Below, piece after piece: positions 25,109 through 33,908 of a stretch of 64,000 bases of DNA (position 1 is its first letter; each line of letters begins with the position of its first letter). The stretch covers positions 1 through 64,000 of the forward strand of contig JAVBLG010000044.1 of assembly GCA_031553655.1 (NCBI GenBank). Reading direction: 5' to 3'. The notes under the pieces were generated by a model. It was given only the letters and a program-made list of their open reading frames with translations, was not told the DNA's origin and made no database searches. The translations under genes were made by a program, and so were the position numbers. This stretch comes from JAVBLG01 sp031553655. GTDB lineage: Bacteria; Desulfobacterota; Desulfovibrionia; Desulfovibrionales; Desulfovibrionaceae.

Positions 25109-26065
25109 CTAAAGAATTTTCTCTATAATATAACGAGGACGGTGCTTTACTTCCAGAAACACTTTGGCCAGATATTCACCGATAACCCCTATGCACAGCA
25201 ACTGGGCGGAGCTCATGAACAAAATTACAATGATCAGCGATGTCCAGCCGGTGATGACTTCGCCGCTGAGATAGTCGAAAAAGGCCTTCATACCCACAAG
25301 CACAGCAACGGCAAAGGCCGCCATACTCAAAAGCACGGCCAGACGCAAGGGCGCGGCGCTGAAAGAAGTGATGCCGTTCCAGGCAAAGGACAACAGTTTG
25401 CGCAGCGGGTATTTGGTTTCCCCGGCCTGTCGGGCATGGCGTTTGTATTTGACAACGGCGGTTTTAAATCCCATGGAAGGGAATATACCGCGTAAAAACA
25501 CGCTGGTTTCGCCAAAATCGCGCAGGGCCCGCAACGCCGTACCCGACACCAGGCGATAGTCGGCATGGTCAAAAACCATGTTTACTCCCAGCAGATTTTT
25601 CATAACTTTATAAAAATATTGAGCTGTATGCTTTTTAAAAACGGAATCCGTGCCTCGGTCATTGCGCGCCCCATATACTATTTCACAGCCTTCCTTGAAT
25701 TTGGCCAGCATTTCGGGAATTATGATCGGGTCGTCCTGAAGGTCGGCGTCGAGGCTGATTATGCAGTCAACCTCAAGAGATTCGGCTGTGGCCATGCCTG
25801 CCAGCAGCGCGTTCTGATGACCGGCATTGGCCGCGAATTTCACGCCCCGGCAGAATGGGTCGCGCTCATTGCGCGCCATAATTTTGCTCCAGGTGCCGTC
25901 TTTGCTGCCGTCATCCACGTAAAGGGCAAAGCTGGCCTCGTCCACAATGCCTTCGGCCTTGAGACGCGCCAACAGATCGCCCAAAACGTCCTGAGTGCGT
26001 TCAATGGCCTCTTCCTCGTAGTAGCAGGGAATCACCAGGGCCAGAAGTGGAGTTTCTCGGCTCAT
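25109..26065 (-). CDS. polyprenyl-phosphate glycosyltransferase (DPM1/GtrB/ArnC-like)
   Basis: 318 aa. GT2 domain at 1-230 with VIPCYYEEEAIERTQ, YVDDGSKDGTW, and the catalytic DADLQDDP. Two C-terminal membrane helices (about 232-300) anchor it, as in GtrB/ArnC, which load a sugar on undecaprenyl phosphate. Its ATG overlaps the stop of the aminotransferase by 4 bp, so the two are co-translated. The pairing resembles arnB-arnC, but no formyltransferase or flippase is nearby. Confidence 0.88.
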   Translation of the reverse strand: MSRETPLLALVIPCYYEEEAIERTQDVLGDLLARLKAEGIVDEASFALYVDDGSKDGTWSKIMARNERDPFCRGVKFAANAGHQNALLAGMATAESLEVDCIISLDADLQDDPIIIPEMLAKFKEGCEIVYGARNDRGTDSVFKKHTAQYFYKVMKNLLGVNMVFDHADYRLVSGTALRALRDFGETSVFLRGIFPSMGFKTAVVKYKRHARQAGETKYPLRKLLSFAWNGITSFSAAPLRLAVLLSMAAFAVAVLVGMKAFFDYLSGEVITGWTSLIIVILFMSSAQLLCIGVIGEYLAKVFLEVKHRPRYIIEKIL

Positions 26066-27195
26066 GCAAAGCTCCGGACAATTTTCAGCAATTTGGCGCA
26101 GATGAAGTTCGCATCTGCTTCACTTATTTCGGGATGCAGGGGTAGAGTGATATTTTGGGCATAGACGCGCTCGGTAACCGGCAAAGAAAGGGAGCCTCCT
26201 CCGTAAAAAGTAAGAAGATGATTGGGCTTGTAGTGCACGCCGGTGGGGATGCCCGCAGCATCAAGGCCTTCAACAACTTCTTTTTTGCGTCCACTTGTGA
26301 TTAAAATCGGGAAAATGTGCGGAATCACATGGTCGTTTGGGTCGGTCCGGAAAAGTTTTATACCGTCCACCCCGGAGAGCTTTTGCCGGTAAAGCTCGGC
26401 CAGCTTCAGGCGGGCGGGGCCGAATTCTTCAGGCAGCCTTTTAAGTTGTACTCGGCCGATGGCAGCCATGATATTGCTCATGTGATAGCGGTAGCCCTGG
26501 CGGGTTACATCAAAATCCCAACTTCTGGCCCCGGCATAGCGTTTTTCGGTATCGTTGCGCACCGAAAGCAGGCGGGCGTCCTTGCAGATTTGAGCGGCGG
26601 CCTCGTCGTGGGCCACTATGCATCCGCCCTCGCCGCAGGTGATGTTTTTTATTCCGTCAAAGCTGAAGCAGACCATGTCGCCAAAGGAACCAATCATTTT
26701 GCCGTTGTGGCGGCAGCCAAAGGCATGGGCCGCGTCTTCAATTACCCGCAAATTATGTTCGCGGGCAAAGGTATAAACCTCGTCGAGCTTCCAGGGGTTG
26801 CTGGCATAATGCACAGGCATGATCGCCCTGGTTTTGGGGCCGATGCGCTTTGCGGCGTCGGACATATCAATGGTGCAGGTTTCTTCCAGAATATCGCAGG
26901 CTACGGGAACGCATCCGGCGGCGGAAATGGCCTGGAAGGAGGCCAGAAAGGTCAGTGAGGGCACAAGCACCTCATCAGCGGGAGAGCATACCGCCTGCAC
27001 AGCCAGGTGCACGGCGGCCGTGCCGGTGTTTACGCTGATCACTCGGCCTGGGTCCACCCCCAGAAAAGCGGCCACTTCCTGCTCGAACAGCCTGACCTCA
27101 TTGCCCATGCCCAGATAGCCGTCTTCCAGTATTACCCTGGCCACGGCTTCGGCTTCGGCCTTGCCTACTATCGACTTTGAGAGACGCAAGCCCAT
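26062..27195 (-). CDS. DegT/DnrJ/EryC1/StrS-family PLP sugar aminotransferase
   Basis: About 377 aa if started at ATG 27195; an ATG at 27237 is possible and neither has a strong ribosome site. PLP motifs: NTGTAAVHLAV, EDAAHAFGCRHNG, and the Schiff-base Lys in FSFDGIKNITCGEGG. Members aminate a keto-sugar nucleotide, as ArnB does. It is followed by an ArnC-like transferase with a 4-bp overlap. Confidence 0.9.
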   Translation of the reverse strand: MGLRLSKSIVGKAEAEAVARVILEDGYLGMGNEVRLFEQEVAAFLGVDPGRVISVNTGTAAVHLAVQAVCSPADEVLVPSLTFLASFQAISAAGCVPVACDILEETCTIDMSDAAKRIGPKTRAIMPVHYASNPWKLDEVYTFAREHNLRVIEDAAHAFGCRHNGKMIGSFGDMVCFSFDGIKNITCGEGGCIVAHDEAAAQICKDARLLSVRNDTEKRYAGARSWDFDVTRQGYRYHMSNIMAAIGRVQLKRLPEEFGPARLKLAELYRQKLSGVDGIKLFRTDPNDHVIPHIFPILITSGRKKEVVEGLDAAGIPTGVHYKPNHLLTFYGGGSLSLPVTERVYAQNITLPLHPEISEADANFICAKLLKIVRSFA

Positions 27196-27255
27196 TTTGC
27201 AATATCCGTTTTTTACAGTTATATTGTCGAGTATCAAAATTCGGAAAGTTTTATT

Positions 27256-27340
27256 CTCTGTCGAGGTGAAAAGCTTTTTCGTGAAATTAGCGTACTTTGG
27301 TACTCAATTTGAACAAAAAAGCTTTTCAACGAAGACAGAG
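27256..27340. repeat. R3 palindromic repeat, copy a
   Basis: CTCTGTC (27256-27262) pairs with GACAGAG (27334-27340). Interior arms TGAAAAGCTTTTT/AAAAAGCTTTTCA and an apical GTAC-TTTG-GTAC complete a long imperfect hairpin. It lies 22 nt past the cyclophilin stop. The right half GGTACTCAATTTGAACAAAA recurs at 52010-52030. Confidence 0.75.
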
Positions 27341-27361
27341 GGCGAAAGCTCCCGGTTTTTA

Positions 27362-27868
27362 TCAAAATCTTGAAGTGCCGGTAATGACTATGGAATCAAC
27401 CGGCACATCATCGTACATGCCATTGGATTTAGTTTTGGCCGAGCCGATTTTATCCACCACGTCCATACCCTCCACCACTTTGCCGAACACGCAATAGCCA
27501 TAGCCCGATTCATCGGCCGAGGTGAAGTTTAGGAAATCATTATCCACCAGGTTGATGAAAAACTGGCTGGAGGCACTGTGCGGCTCGCGAGTACGGGCCA
27601 TGGCCAAGGTACCGCGATCGTTTTTCAGGCCGTTACCGGCTTCGTTTTGAATGGGCGGTAGCCCCGATTTTTCATTCATACGTACGCCGAGCCCCCCGCC
27701 TTGAATCATAAATCCCTTGATCACCCGGTGAAAAATGGTGTTGGCATAAAAACCGTCGTCCACATAGGTAAGAAAGTTGGCCACGGTTTTGGGCGCTTTG
27801 TCGGCGTAAAGCTCCACAAGGATGTCTCCGGAGCTGGTTTCGATGAGAACCTGGGTATTTTCGGACAT
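27362..27868 (-). CDS. cyclophilin-type peptidyl-prolyl cis-trans isomerase
   Basis: 168 aa, no signal peptide, hence cytoplasmic PpiB type. Conserved FHRVIKGFMIQGGG carries the catalytic Arg, then GTLAMARTREPHSASSQFFI and YCVFGKVVEGMDVVDKI. It accelerates prolyl isomerisation during folding. Divergent from the nitroreductase gene with 165 bp between. Confidence 0.95.
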   Translation of the reverse strand: MSENTQVLIETSSGDILVELYADKAPKTVANFLTYVDDGFYANTIFHRVIKGFMIQGGGLGVRMNEKSGLPPIQNEAGNGLKNDRGTLAMARTREPHSASSQFFINLVDNDFLNFTSADESGYGYCVFGKVVEGMDVVDKIGSAKTKSNGMYDDVPVDSIVITGTSRF

Positions 27869-27969
27869 TAATCTTCCCCTCTGTTTTTATTTTACCCCGC
27901 AAGGGCGCGCTGCCCGGCGCGGCGAAGGGCGCTATTTTAAACCAAGCCGTAATTAAAGACAATACGCTC

Positions 27970-27998
27970 TTGCGAACCTCGCCGTGCGGCGTTATTTT
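27970..27998 (+). promoter_or_regulatory. putative sigma-70 promoter of the nitroreductase gene
   Basis: TTGCGA, 17-bp spacer, TATTTT, ending 35 bp before the ATG, which has its own GGAGG site. Matches are partial, so this is moderate. Confidence 0.45.
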
Positions 27999-28033
27999 AC
28001 GTTTTAACATTATCAAGAACAGGAGGCAGGAAA

Positions 28034-28564
28034 ATGGAATTTATGGATTTGGCCTTGCGACGCCAGAGCTGCCGCAAGTTTGCGGACAAGCCCGTTGAAC
28101 ATGAAAAACTCGCGCGTTGCGTGGATGCCGCGCGTCAGACTCCTTCGGCCTGCAACTCTCAGCCCTGGAGTTTTGTGGTGGTTGAAACTCCGGCCGTTGT
28201 GGCCGAAGTGGCCAAGTGCGCCCAGCAATTGGGCATAAACGGCTTTCTCTCCGAAGCCAAAGCCTTTGTGGTGGTTTGTGAAGAACATGCTGTGCTTATG
28301 CCGCAGCTTCGGGCCTTTCTTGACAGCCGGTATTTTGCCAAGGGCGATCTTGGCGCGGCCGTTTACGCGATTTGCCTTGAAGCCGAAAGTCAAGGTCTGG
28401 GCACCTGCATAATCGGTCTCTATGATCGGGAAAAAATGTGCCAGCTGCTTGATCTGCCCAAAGACAAACTCTTTGCCGGGCTTGTCGCCGTGGGTTACCC
28501 GGCCAGCGATAAGGTGCGCACTAAAGCTCGTAAATCTTTGGAAGAAGTCGTAAAGTTTGTGTAG
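28034..28564 (+). CDS. nitroreductase family FMN protein
   Basis: 176 aa. RRQSCRKFADKPVE at the N-terminus binds the FMN phosphate, TPSACNSQPWSFVVVE follows, and GLGTCIIGLYDREKM and LVAVGYPA come late. This compact form is common in anaerobes and reduces nitro, quinone or other electron-poor substrates with NAD(P)H. Strong GGAGG before the ATG. A lone plus-strand gene flanked by minus-strand genes. Confidence 0.92.
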   Translation: MEFMDLALRRQSCRKFADKPVEHEKLARCVDAARQTPSACNSQPWSFVVVETPAVVAEVAKCAQQLGINGFLSEAKAFVVVCEEHAVLMPQLRAFLDSRYFAKGDLGAAVYAICLEAESQGLGTCIIGLYDREKMCQLLDLPKDKLFAGLVAVGYPASDKVRTKARKSLEEVVKFV

Positions 28565-28668
28565 TTCCAAGTTTTGATCAAAACTGTTCCACCAGTAATT
28601 GTGCCACAAAGCTTCAGAGTTGATCATTCCCGATTTCCGGCAGCTTGGCAAAAGTTCGGGTAGTGAGA

Positions 28669-28775
28669 CAGTTTGGCGTCAGACGAGGAAGGCAAATTTT
28701 CCGCGAGGGGAGCGCACTTTTCTCGTACGTGACCCGAGCGGAAAATGCCGCCTGACGAAGTATCACGCCAAACTG
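28669..28775. repeat. R4 palindromic element, copy a
   Basis: Outer arms CAGTTTGGCGT (28669-28679)/ACGCCAAACTG (28765-28775) are perfect. Inner arms GGCAAATTTTCCGC/GCGGAAAATGCC have a 2-nt bulge, and GTCAG/CTGAC also pair. Unpaired ACGAGGAA and GACGAAGTAT are shared in part with copy b at 58338-58464. It starts 10 nt past the Nramp stop, between convergent genes. Confidence 0.75.
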
Positions 28776-28784
28776 GCCACTGTC

Positions 28785-30059
28785 CTAAATAACAGCGCTT
28801 ACCAGCAGCATAACGTTTAACACTCCCACGATGACGCACAGCCCGATCAGCACCGCTTTGGTAGAAGACGGGTTCGCGTATTTGCCCATAACCAAAGGCG
28901 AAGATGTCAGATACACTTGGGCCAGCATCGTTATGGGCAATTGCACGGAAAGCAGCATCTGCGAATAGATCAATCCCTGCAATGGCTCGGTTACAAAGGC
29001 TATAGCCGCCAGAGCCAGACCCAAAGAGGAGATAATGCCCAGGCGGGTGTGTCTGTCTTTGATATTATAAGGTTCACCTACAATTCCGGCCATGATGCTG
29101 CCCCCGGCCATGGCCGAAGTCACGCTGGAAGTGAAACCAGCCATAAGCAGGGCCACGGCAAAAATATTGGCCGCGTTTTCGCCCAGAAGCGGAACAAGCA
29201 GATCTTTGGCTTGTTCCAATTCCGTAACCTCTGTTCCGCAATTGAAAAAAGCCACCGCCGCCAGCAGAATCATGGCGCTGTTGATGGCCCATCCCACCAT
29301 CATTGAAAGCAGCGTGTCCATGAATTCATATTTCAATTCTTTCTGAATTATTTTTTCATCCTGCAAATTCCATTGCCGGCTCTGAATGATTTCGGAATGC
29401 AGAAAAAGATTGTGGGGCATAACCACCGCCCCCAGCACGCTCATGATCACCACCATGGAACCGGCCGGAAATCGCGGCAGAACCCAGCTTACGGCCGCTT
29501 CCTTCCAGTCGGGAGAAATCAGGGTCATTTCATAAAGAAATGACAGGCCAATAAGCGAAACAAAGGCGATAATCCAGCGCTCCACCTTCTTATAAGAATG
29601 GCTGAGCAGCAAAATCAGCACCAGAGCGGCGGTGAGGCTGGCCCCCACCATAAGCGGAATGCCGAAAAGCATGCGCAAGGCCACAGCCGCGCCCAGAAGC
29701 TCGGCCATGGATGTAGCCGCCGAAGCCCCCACAGCTGAAAGCAACGCGGGCAGGGCCAGCCCGCGCGGCAGATATTTCATTATGGCTTCAGACAGGCACA
29801 GACCGGTAACAATGCCCAGATGTGCGGCATTATGCTGCAACACTATAAGCATAAGCGTGGCCAGCGACACCATCCACAGCAAAGTATAGCCGTATTCCGC
29901 GCCGGCGGCCAGATTGGCCCCCCAGTTGCCGGGATCAATAAAGCCTACCGTAATCAGCAGTCCAGGGCCGAGATATTTCAATATTTCCAGCCCGGCATGG
30001 TTTGGAGCATGGGCGCGCCAGGCATGGGGCGAAAAGATTTTGGTTATTTTTTTGAGCAT
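28785..30059 (-). CDS. mntH: Nramp-family divalent metal transporter
   Basis: 424 aa, 11 hydrophobic helices. The signature GFIDPGNWGANLAAG (helix 1 metal-binding DPGN) and VVMPHNLFLHSEII (helix 6 MPH) are both intact, so proton-coupled Mn(II)/Fe(II) uptake is expected. The start ATG lies 22 bp from repeat R1 copy b. No MntR or Fur box was identified. Confidence 0.92.
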   Translation of the reverse strand: MLKKITKIFSPHAWRAHAPNHAGLEILKYLGPGLLITVGFIDPGNWGANLAAGAEYGYTLLWMVSLATLMLIVLQHNAAHLGIVTGLCLSEAIMKYLPRGLALPALLSAVGASAATSMAELLGAAVALRMLFGIPLMVGASLTAALVLILLLSHSYKKVERWIIAFVSLIGLSFLYEMTLISPDWKEAAVSWVLPRFPAGSMVVIMSVLGAVVMPHNLFLHSEIIQSRQWNLQDEKIIQKELKYEFMDTLLSMMVGWAINSAMILLAAVAFFNCGTEVTELEQAKDLLVPLLGENAANIFAVALLMAGFTSSVTSAMAGGSIMAGIVGEPYNIKDRHTRLGIISSLGLALAAIAFVTEPLQGLIYSQMLLSVQLPITMLAQVYLTSSPLVMGKYANPSSTKAVLIGLCVIVGVLNVMLLVSAVI

Positions 30060-30080
30060 GGCGTTTTATCCTTGGCAGCA

Positions 30081-30131
30081 TTTGGGGGAAGGAAAGAACT
30101 TTTTGGAAAAAAGTTCTTTCCTTCCCCCAAA
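30081..30131. repeat. R1 palindromic repeat, copy b
   Basis: Perfect 24-bp arms 30081-30104 (TTTGGGGGAAGGAAAGAAC then T5) and 30108-30131, with a 3-nt loop. The right tail ACCCCCATCCTTTTTC matches the tails of copies a and c. It lies just upstream of the mntH start, so it would be in or before that leader, and 3' of hisA. Confidence 0.85.
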
Positions 30132-30252
30132 CCCCCATCCTTTTTCAAAAAATTTTATCGGGGCTGTGCGTATGGCATCAACTGTGTTTGAGTATTATAT
30201 GTAGGTGTTGTATCTGGTTATTTGATTGTCAATAATGCGCTGAAAGCGAGTT

Positions 30253-30996
30253 TTATGCTTGCTTTTTCAATTTGTTTACAAGCTTCATGGCTTCTGCCAG
30301 ATCCAAAGTTCCTTCATAAAGCGCGCGCCCGCTGATAACTCCTTCAAGTTTTCCGGAAACGCTTAGCGGAAAAAGTTTTTCCACATCTTCAAGGCTGGCC
30401 ACGCCTCCAGCCGCTATTACCGGGGCCGAAGACATGGCGCACAGGTGAGCAAGAGCGGCCGCGTTGACCCCACTTTGCATTCCGTCGCGCTCAATGTCCG
30501 TATAAATGACAAAAGCCGCCCCGGCCGTAAGCAGGCCGGGCAAAACTTCGTCAACAGTCTTGTTGCCGTCGCCCACCCAACCCCTGGTTTTGAGCCTGCC
30601 ATTTTCCGCGTCAAGCGAAACGCCTACTCTCCCGGGAAATTCTCGGCATAGGGCCGCGAAATTATCCGGCTCTTCCAAGGCCATGGTGCCGATAATCAGA
30701 CGCCGTACCCCGGCTTTGATATAGGCGCGGGCTGTGGAAAGATCCCTTATGCCGCCCCCGAGCTGCACCGGTATTTTAAGCGCGGAGCAAATTTCTTCAA
30801 TAATACCACGATTTTTTGGCTCGCCGTCAAAAGCTCCGTCAAGATCTATAAGATGCAGCCATTCGGCCCCGGCCTTCTGCCAGGACAGGGCCGCATCGAC
30901 CGGAGTGTCTGAAAAAATAGTCTCGGCGTCGGCGCGGCCTTGTTTCAGGCGCACGGCGCGGCCGTTCTTGAGGTCAACTGCTGGAAAAATAATCAC
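30253..30996 (-). CDS. hisA: HisA, ProFAR isomerase
   Basis: 247-aa TIM barrel of histidine biosynthesis that isomerises ProFAR to PRFAR. FPAVDLKNGRAVRL holds catalytic Asp8; YTDIERDGMQSGVN holds the second Asp. Phosphate loops are QLGGGIRDL and VIAAGGVAS. The start is GTG at 30996, overlapping the preceding lipoprotein stop (GTGA). HisF and HisH are not in the window. Confidence 0.96.
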   Translation of the reverse strand: MIIFPAVDLKNGRAVRLKQGRADAETIFSDTPVDAALSWQKAGAEWLHLIDLDGAFDGEPKNRGIIEEICSALKIPVQLGGGIRDLSTARAYIKAGVRRLIIGTMALEEPDNFAALCREFPGRVGVSLDAENGRLKTRGWVGDGNKTVDEVLPGLLTAGAAFVIYTDIERDGMQSGVNAAALAHLCAMSSAPVIAAGGVASLEDVEKLFPLSVSGKLEGVISGRALYEGTLDLAEAMKLVNKLKKQA

Positions 30997-31655
30997 AGTC
31001 CTAAATCCTTGATGGCTTTTTCAATGGCTTCATTAACAAGCTGCTCGGCCGTAACCCAGCGTCCCTTACGCTTTAAAAAATCACCCACTGTCAGCAGGTT
31101 GTCCACAAGGCCGACCTGCTCCACGTCGTATACCGACTGGCGCACTATGCGCTTGGTGTGCAGATCTATAATGTAGAATTCCGCCCGCACATAAGCCGCG
31201 TTGGTCACCCCGGCCTCGGAACCGGATCTCTGCCGCCAGTTGATGATTTGTGGCACCAGAAGCAGGTCTTCCTTGTTTTCGGCTCTGGCGTAACTTACCC
31301 AGGCCGACAGGCCCATGGGGCTGCCGCTGTCCATGTATTCCCTGTCGCCGTACTTCTTCATGGCCGGAATATGGTCGTAAAGGCGTTTAGTTTTTGTTTC
31401 CAGAGTTTGGCGCAATTTTGAGTCGAACTGGGCCAGCAGGTCAGCCGGAACATGTCCCTGCTTGTCGGGGAGCTGACCGGTGATTAATTCCATTGTGGAT
31501 GTAGGCTGGTTGAACCCGGCCACAACTATTTTGAGATCATAAGGCAAAAGGTTGGGAAACTCTTGCTGCGAAGAACGTTTTTGACAGGCGATCAGAAGAA
31601 GGGCAAGCGTGGACGCCAGAAAAAAAATTATGGTTATTCTGCCTGCTGACATCAA
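30993..31655 (-). CDS. conserved hypothetical lipoprotein between hisB and hisA
   Basis: 220 aa. The signal peptide with lipobox LALLLIAC (Cys about 24) indicates a membrane-anchored lipoprotein. The mature part contains SAWVSYARAENKEDLLLVPQ and VTNAAYVRAEFYIIDLHTKR, a strand-rich pattern seen in uncharacterised Desulfovibrio-type lipoproteins. It overlaps hisB (4 bp) and hisA (4 bp), so it is co-translated with histidine genes without an obvious role there. Confidence 0.75.
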   Translation of the reverse strand: MMSAGRITIIFFLASTLALLLIACQKRSSQQEFPNLLPYDLKIVVAGFNQPTSTMELITGQLPDKQGHVPADLLAQFDSKLRQTLETKTKRLYDHIPAMKKYGDREYMDSGSPMGLSAWVSYARAENKEDLLLVPQIINWRQRSGSEAGVTNAAYVRAEFYIIDLHTKRIVRQSVYDVEQVGLVDNLLTVGDFLKRKGRWVTAEQLVNEAIEKAIKDLGL

Positions 31656-32236
31656 TCAAGCCTTCCTTTGGTGCTCCGCACCCTGTTTCCGTTTATCGCT
31701 ATAGCTGCGGCCAAAGCCAGCCCCAAGCCTTTGGCCGCTGATTCCAACAAATGATGACCATTTTTCCCATAGTGGAAGATTATATGCAAGTTTATTCTGG
31801 CCGATGAGGCAAAAGCTTTATAAAATTCGCGCCATAAATCGCGTTCTTCTCCGGCCATGACCGGCGGAAGAATGTCTCCTCCGCGCCATTCCAGCCAAGG
31901 ACGCCCGGAGATGTCCAGGGTCACCTCGGCCAGAGCTTCGTCCATGGGCACACGGCCGTGACCGACCCTGGCTATGCCTGCTCTGTCGCCTAAGGCTGAT
32001 AGAAAGGCCTGCCCAAAAAGCAAGCCCACATCTTCGGCGGAGTGGTGAGCGTCGATATGCGTATCGCCCCTGCATTCCAGATCCAGATCAAAGCCCGCCC
32101 AGAAGGCGGTGAGCGTGAGCATGTGATCCAACAGGCCAAAACCGGTGGCAACCCTGGTGCGTCCCTCGCCGTCGAGGGCCAGGCTTATGCTTATGGCTGT
32201 TTCGCTGCTTTCGCGTTTAAGGCTGATCGAGCGCAT
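31652..32236 (-). CDS. hisB: imidazoleglycerol-phosphate dehydratase
   Basis: 194-aa monofunctional HisB. Mn-binding HHSAEDVGLLFGQA in the first half; the second repeat reads GHHLLESAAKGLGLA. GRVPMDEALAEVTLDISGRP is the conserved middle. It dehydrates imidazole glycerol phosphate. The ATG overlaps the tatC stop by one base (TAATG). Confidence 0.96.
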   Translation of the reverse strand: MRSISLKRESSETAISISLALDGEGRTRVATGFGLLDHMLTLTAFWAGFDLDLECRGDTHIDAHHSAEDVGLLFGQAFLSALGDRAGIARVGHGRVPMDEALAEVTLDISGRPWLEWRGGDILPPVMAGEERDLWREFYKAFASSARINLHIIFHYGKNGHHLLESAAKGLGLALAAAIAINGNRVRSTKGRLD

Positions 32237-33150
32237 TATTGGGCCTCCGCCGCTTTTTCCTCTACGGGTTCTTTTTTCTTTTTGCCGAACATAACAGCAA
32301 TGAAAATGCTGAGTTCATAAAGAATCAGCATCGGACCGGCCATGAGCAGTTGCGAAAGCACATCCGGTGGGGTGAGAATGGCGGCGATTATAAAAATAGC
32401 CAGAACGGCGTAGCGCCGCACACGGCGCATGTCTTCCGCAGTCACAAGCCCCATACGCGAGAGGAAAAAAGTGAACAGCGGCATTTCAAAAATCAGGCCG
32501 AAAGCGATCATCAATTTGAGGGCAAAACTCAAGTATTCGCTGAGCGAGGGCATGGGGACGATAATATCCGTGGCAAAACCCATGAAAAAAGTAAAGGCGA
32601 ACGGAAATACCGTAAAATAACAAAATAGAGCCCCGGTTATGAAAAAGAAAGCTGAAAATGCGGCCAGAGGCACCATATGGCGCTTTTCTTCTTCATATAG
32701 TCCTGGGGCAATGAAAGCCCATACTTGATAAAAAATAAAGGGGCTTGCCAGAAATACGGCAGCCACAAAGGCCACCTGCATGTAAACAAAGAATGCTTCG
32801 GGCAGTGCTGTGAAAATGAGCTTCGAGTCCGGAGGCAGCGCCTTCACCAAAGGATTCATAAGCACGGCGAAAATGTCGTCAGCCACGGAGTAGCAAGCCA
32901 TAAAAGCCAGACCAACGGCAATAGCGCTGCGAATCAACCGCGAGCGCAACTCCCCAAGATGCTCCATGAGCGACATGGGCTTTTCTACGGTCTTTGTATC
33001 TTTTTCTTCTTTTGATTCATCGGAAGGAGCCGCCGCAACGGGCAGCTCTGAAGACACCGCCGCGTTCAGGTTCTTTTCTCCTTCCACAGCCGGAAGCTTC
33101 CCGGTTGACGTCACGTCATCATTTTTCACATCTTCAACGGAATTGCTCAT
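32236..33150 (-). CDS. tatC: Sec-independent translocase TatC
   Basis: 304 aa. An N-terminal cytoplasmic extension of about 60 charged residues, then the TatC core with six helices. MSLMEHLGELRSRLIRSAIA is the conserved entry motif and the central FEMPLFTFFLSRMGLVT is present. It recognises twin-arginine signals, needed for periplasmic Fe-S and molybdopterin enzymes. It overlaps tatB by 4 bp. Confidence 0.95.
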   Translation of the reverse strand: MSNSVEDVKNDDVTSTGKLPAVEGEKNLNAAVSSELPVAAAPSDESKEEKDTKTVEKPMSLMEHLGELRSRLIRSAIAVGLAFMACYSVADDIFAVLMNPLVKALPPDSKLIFTALPEAFFVYMQVAFVAAVFLASPFIFYQVWAFIAPGLYEEEKRHMVPLAAFSAFFFITGALFCYFTVFPFAFTFFMGFATDIIVPMPSLSEYLSFALKLMIAFGLIFEMPLFTFFLSRMGLVTAEDMRRVRRYAVLAIFIIAAILTPPDVLSQLLMAGPMLILYELSIFIAVMFGKKKKEPVEEKAAEAQ

Positions 33151-33788
33151 GCCCGCTCCGTTTTGCCCGTGTCTTTGCCCGCTTCGGCTGTTTTTCCTGC
33201 GCCAGGTGAAGTCGCTCCGGCCTCAAGATCGGCCTCCATGCGGGCCTTGGCCACAGCTCGAGCCAGGGGGGAATCGGGATTCACATCGTCCACATAATCG
33301 GTATTGCCGCCATTGGCAGGTTTTGTGTCGGCGGCAGGCTTTGTTTCAGCAACGGAGGCCGAATCGGCTTTTGCGACTGTTGCTTCCGCAGGTGGTCTCG
33401 AAGCCGCCTCAGCCTTTGTTTCGGCAACCGGGCCGGAGGTTTTTCCAGGTGTTACATCCACCACCTGGCCGGAGCTTGCTCCTGTTTCGGCGTTGGTTGC
33501 GGAACCGGCCCCGGCATTGCTTGTTTTGCTGCCGGCCCCGGTGTCAGCCGCTTTGGCCTTGTCGCTATCTGTTCCAAAAATTTCTTTTTCCGCTTCTTTT
33601 TTGCGCTTTTCGTGATCTTCCTGTTCAACTTCCGCATTCATGGTGCGTTGAAACTCTGTGGAAACGCGGCGAAACTCGCCCATGGCCTTGCCCAAGGTTT
33701 TGGCGATTTGCGGCAGGCTTTTGGGACCCAGCACAATCAGGGCCACTACCAGGATTACCAGAAGTTCAGTGCTTCCGATGCCGAACAT
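33147..33788 (-). CDS. tatB: Sec-independent translocase TatB
   Basis: 213 aa. N-terminal helix MFGIGSTELLVILVVALIVLGP with conserved Glu8 and Gly21/Pro22, then an amphipathic helix to about residue 60. The remainder is an Ala/Thr/Glu-rich disordered tail. Length and the Glu in the membrane helix favour TatB over TatA. Coupled to tatC. Confidence 0.92.
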   Translation of the reverse strand: MFGIGSTELLVILVVALIVLGPKSLPQIAKTLGKAMGEFRRVSTEFQRTMNAEVEQEDHEKRKKEAEKEIFGTDSDKAKAADTGAGSKTSNAGAGSATNAETGASSGQVVDVTPGKTSGPVAETKAEAASRPPAEATVAKADSASVAETKPAADTKPANGGNTDYVDDVNPDSPLARAVAKARMEADLEAGATSPGAGKTAEAGKDTGKTERA

Positions 33789-33801
33789 AATTACTCCGAT
33801 G

Positions 33802-33830
33802 CGGCTTCTCCGGTTGGGCCGGAGAAGCCG
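33802..33830. terminator. 12-bp perfect hairpin between guaA and tatB
   Basis: CGGCTTCTCCGG (33802-33813)/CCGGAGAAGCCG (33819-33830), loop TTGGG. There is no T-run, so it may separate guaBA from tatB-hisA only partly, or serve in the tatB leader. Confidence 0.5.
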
Positions 33831-33908
33831 TTACTTACAGTGGAAAACGTTTTTATAATTTCGGGCATTTTCCGGCGCAACTGCCTCAGAGTCGGCGCGC
33901 CATCCCTG

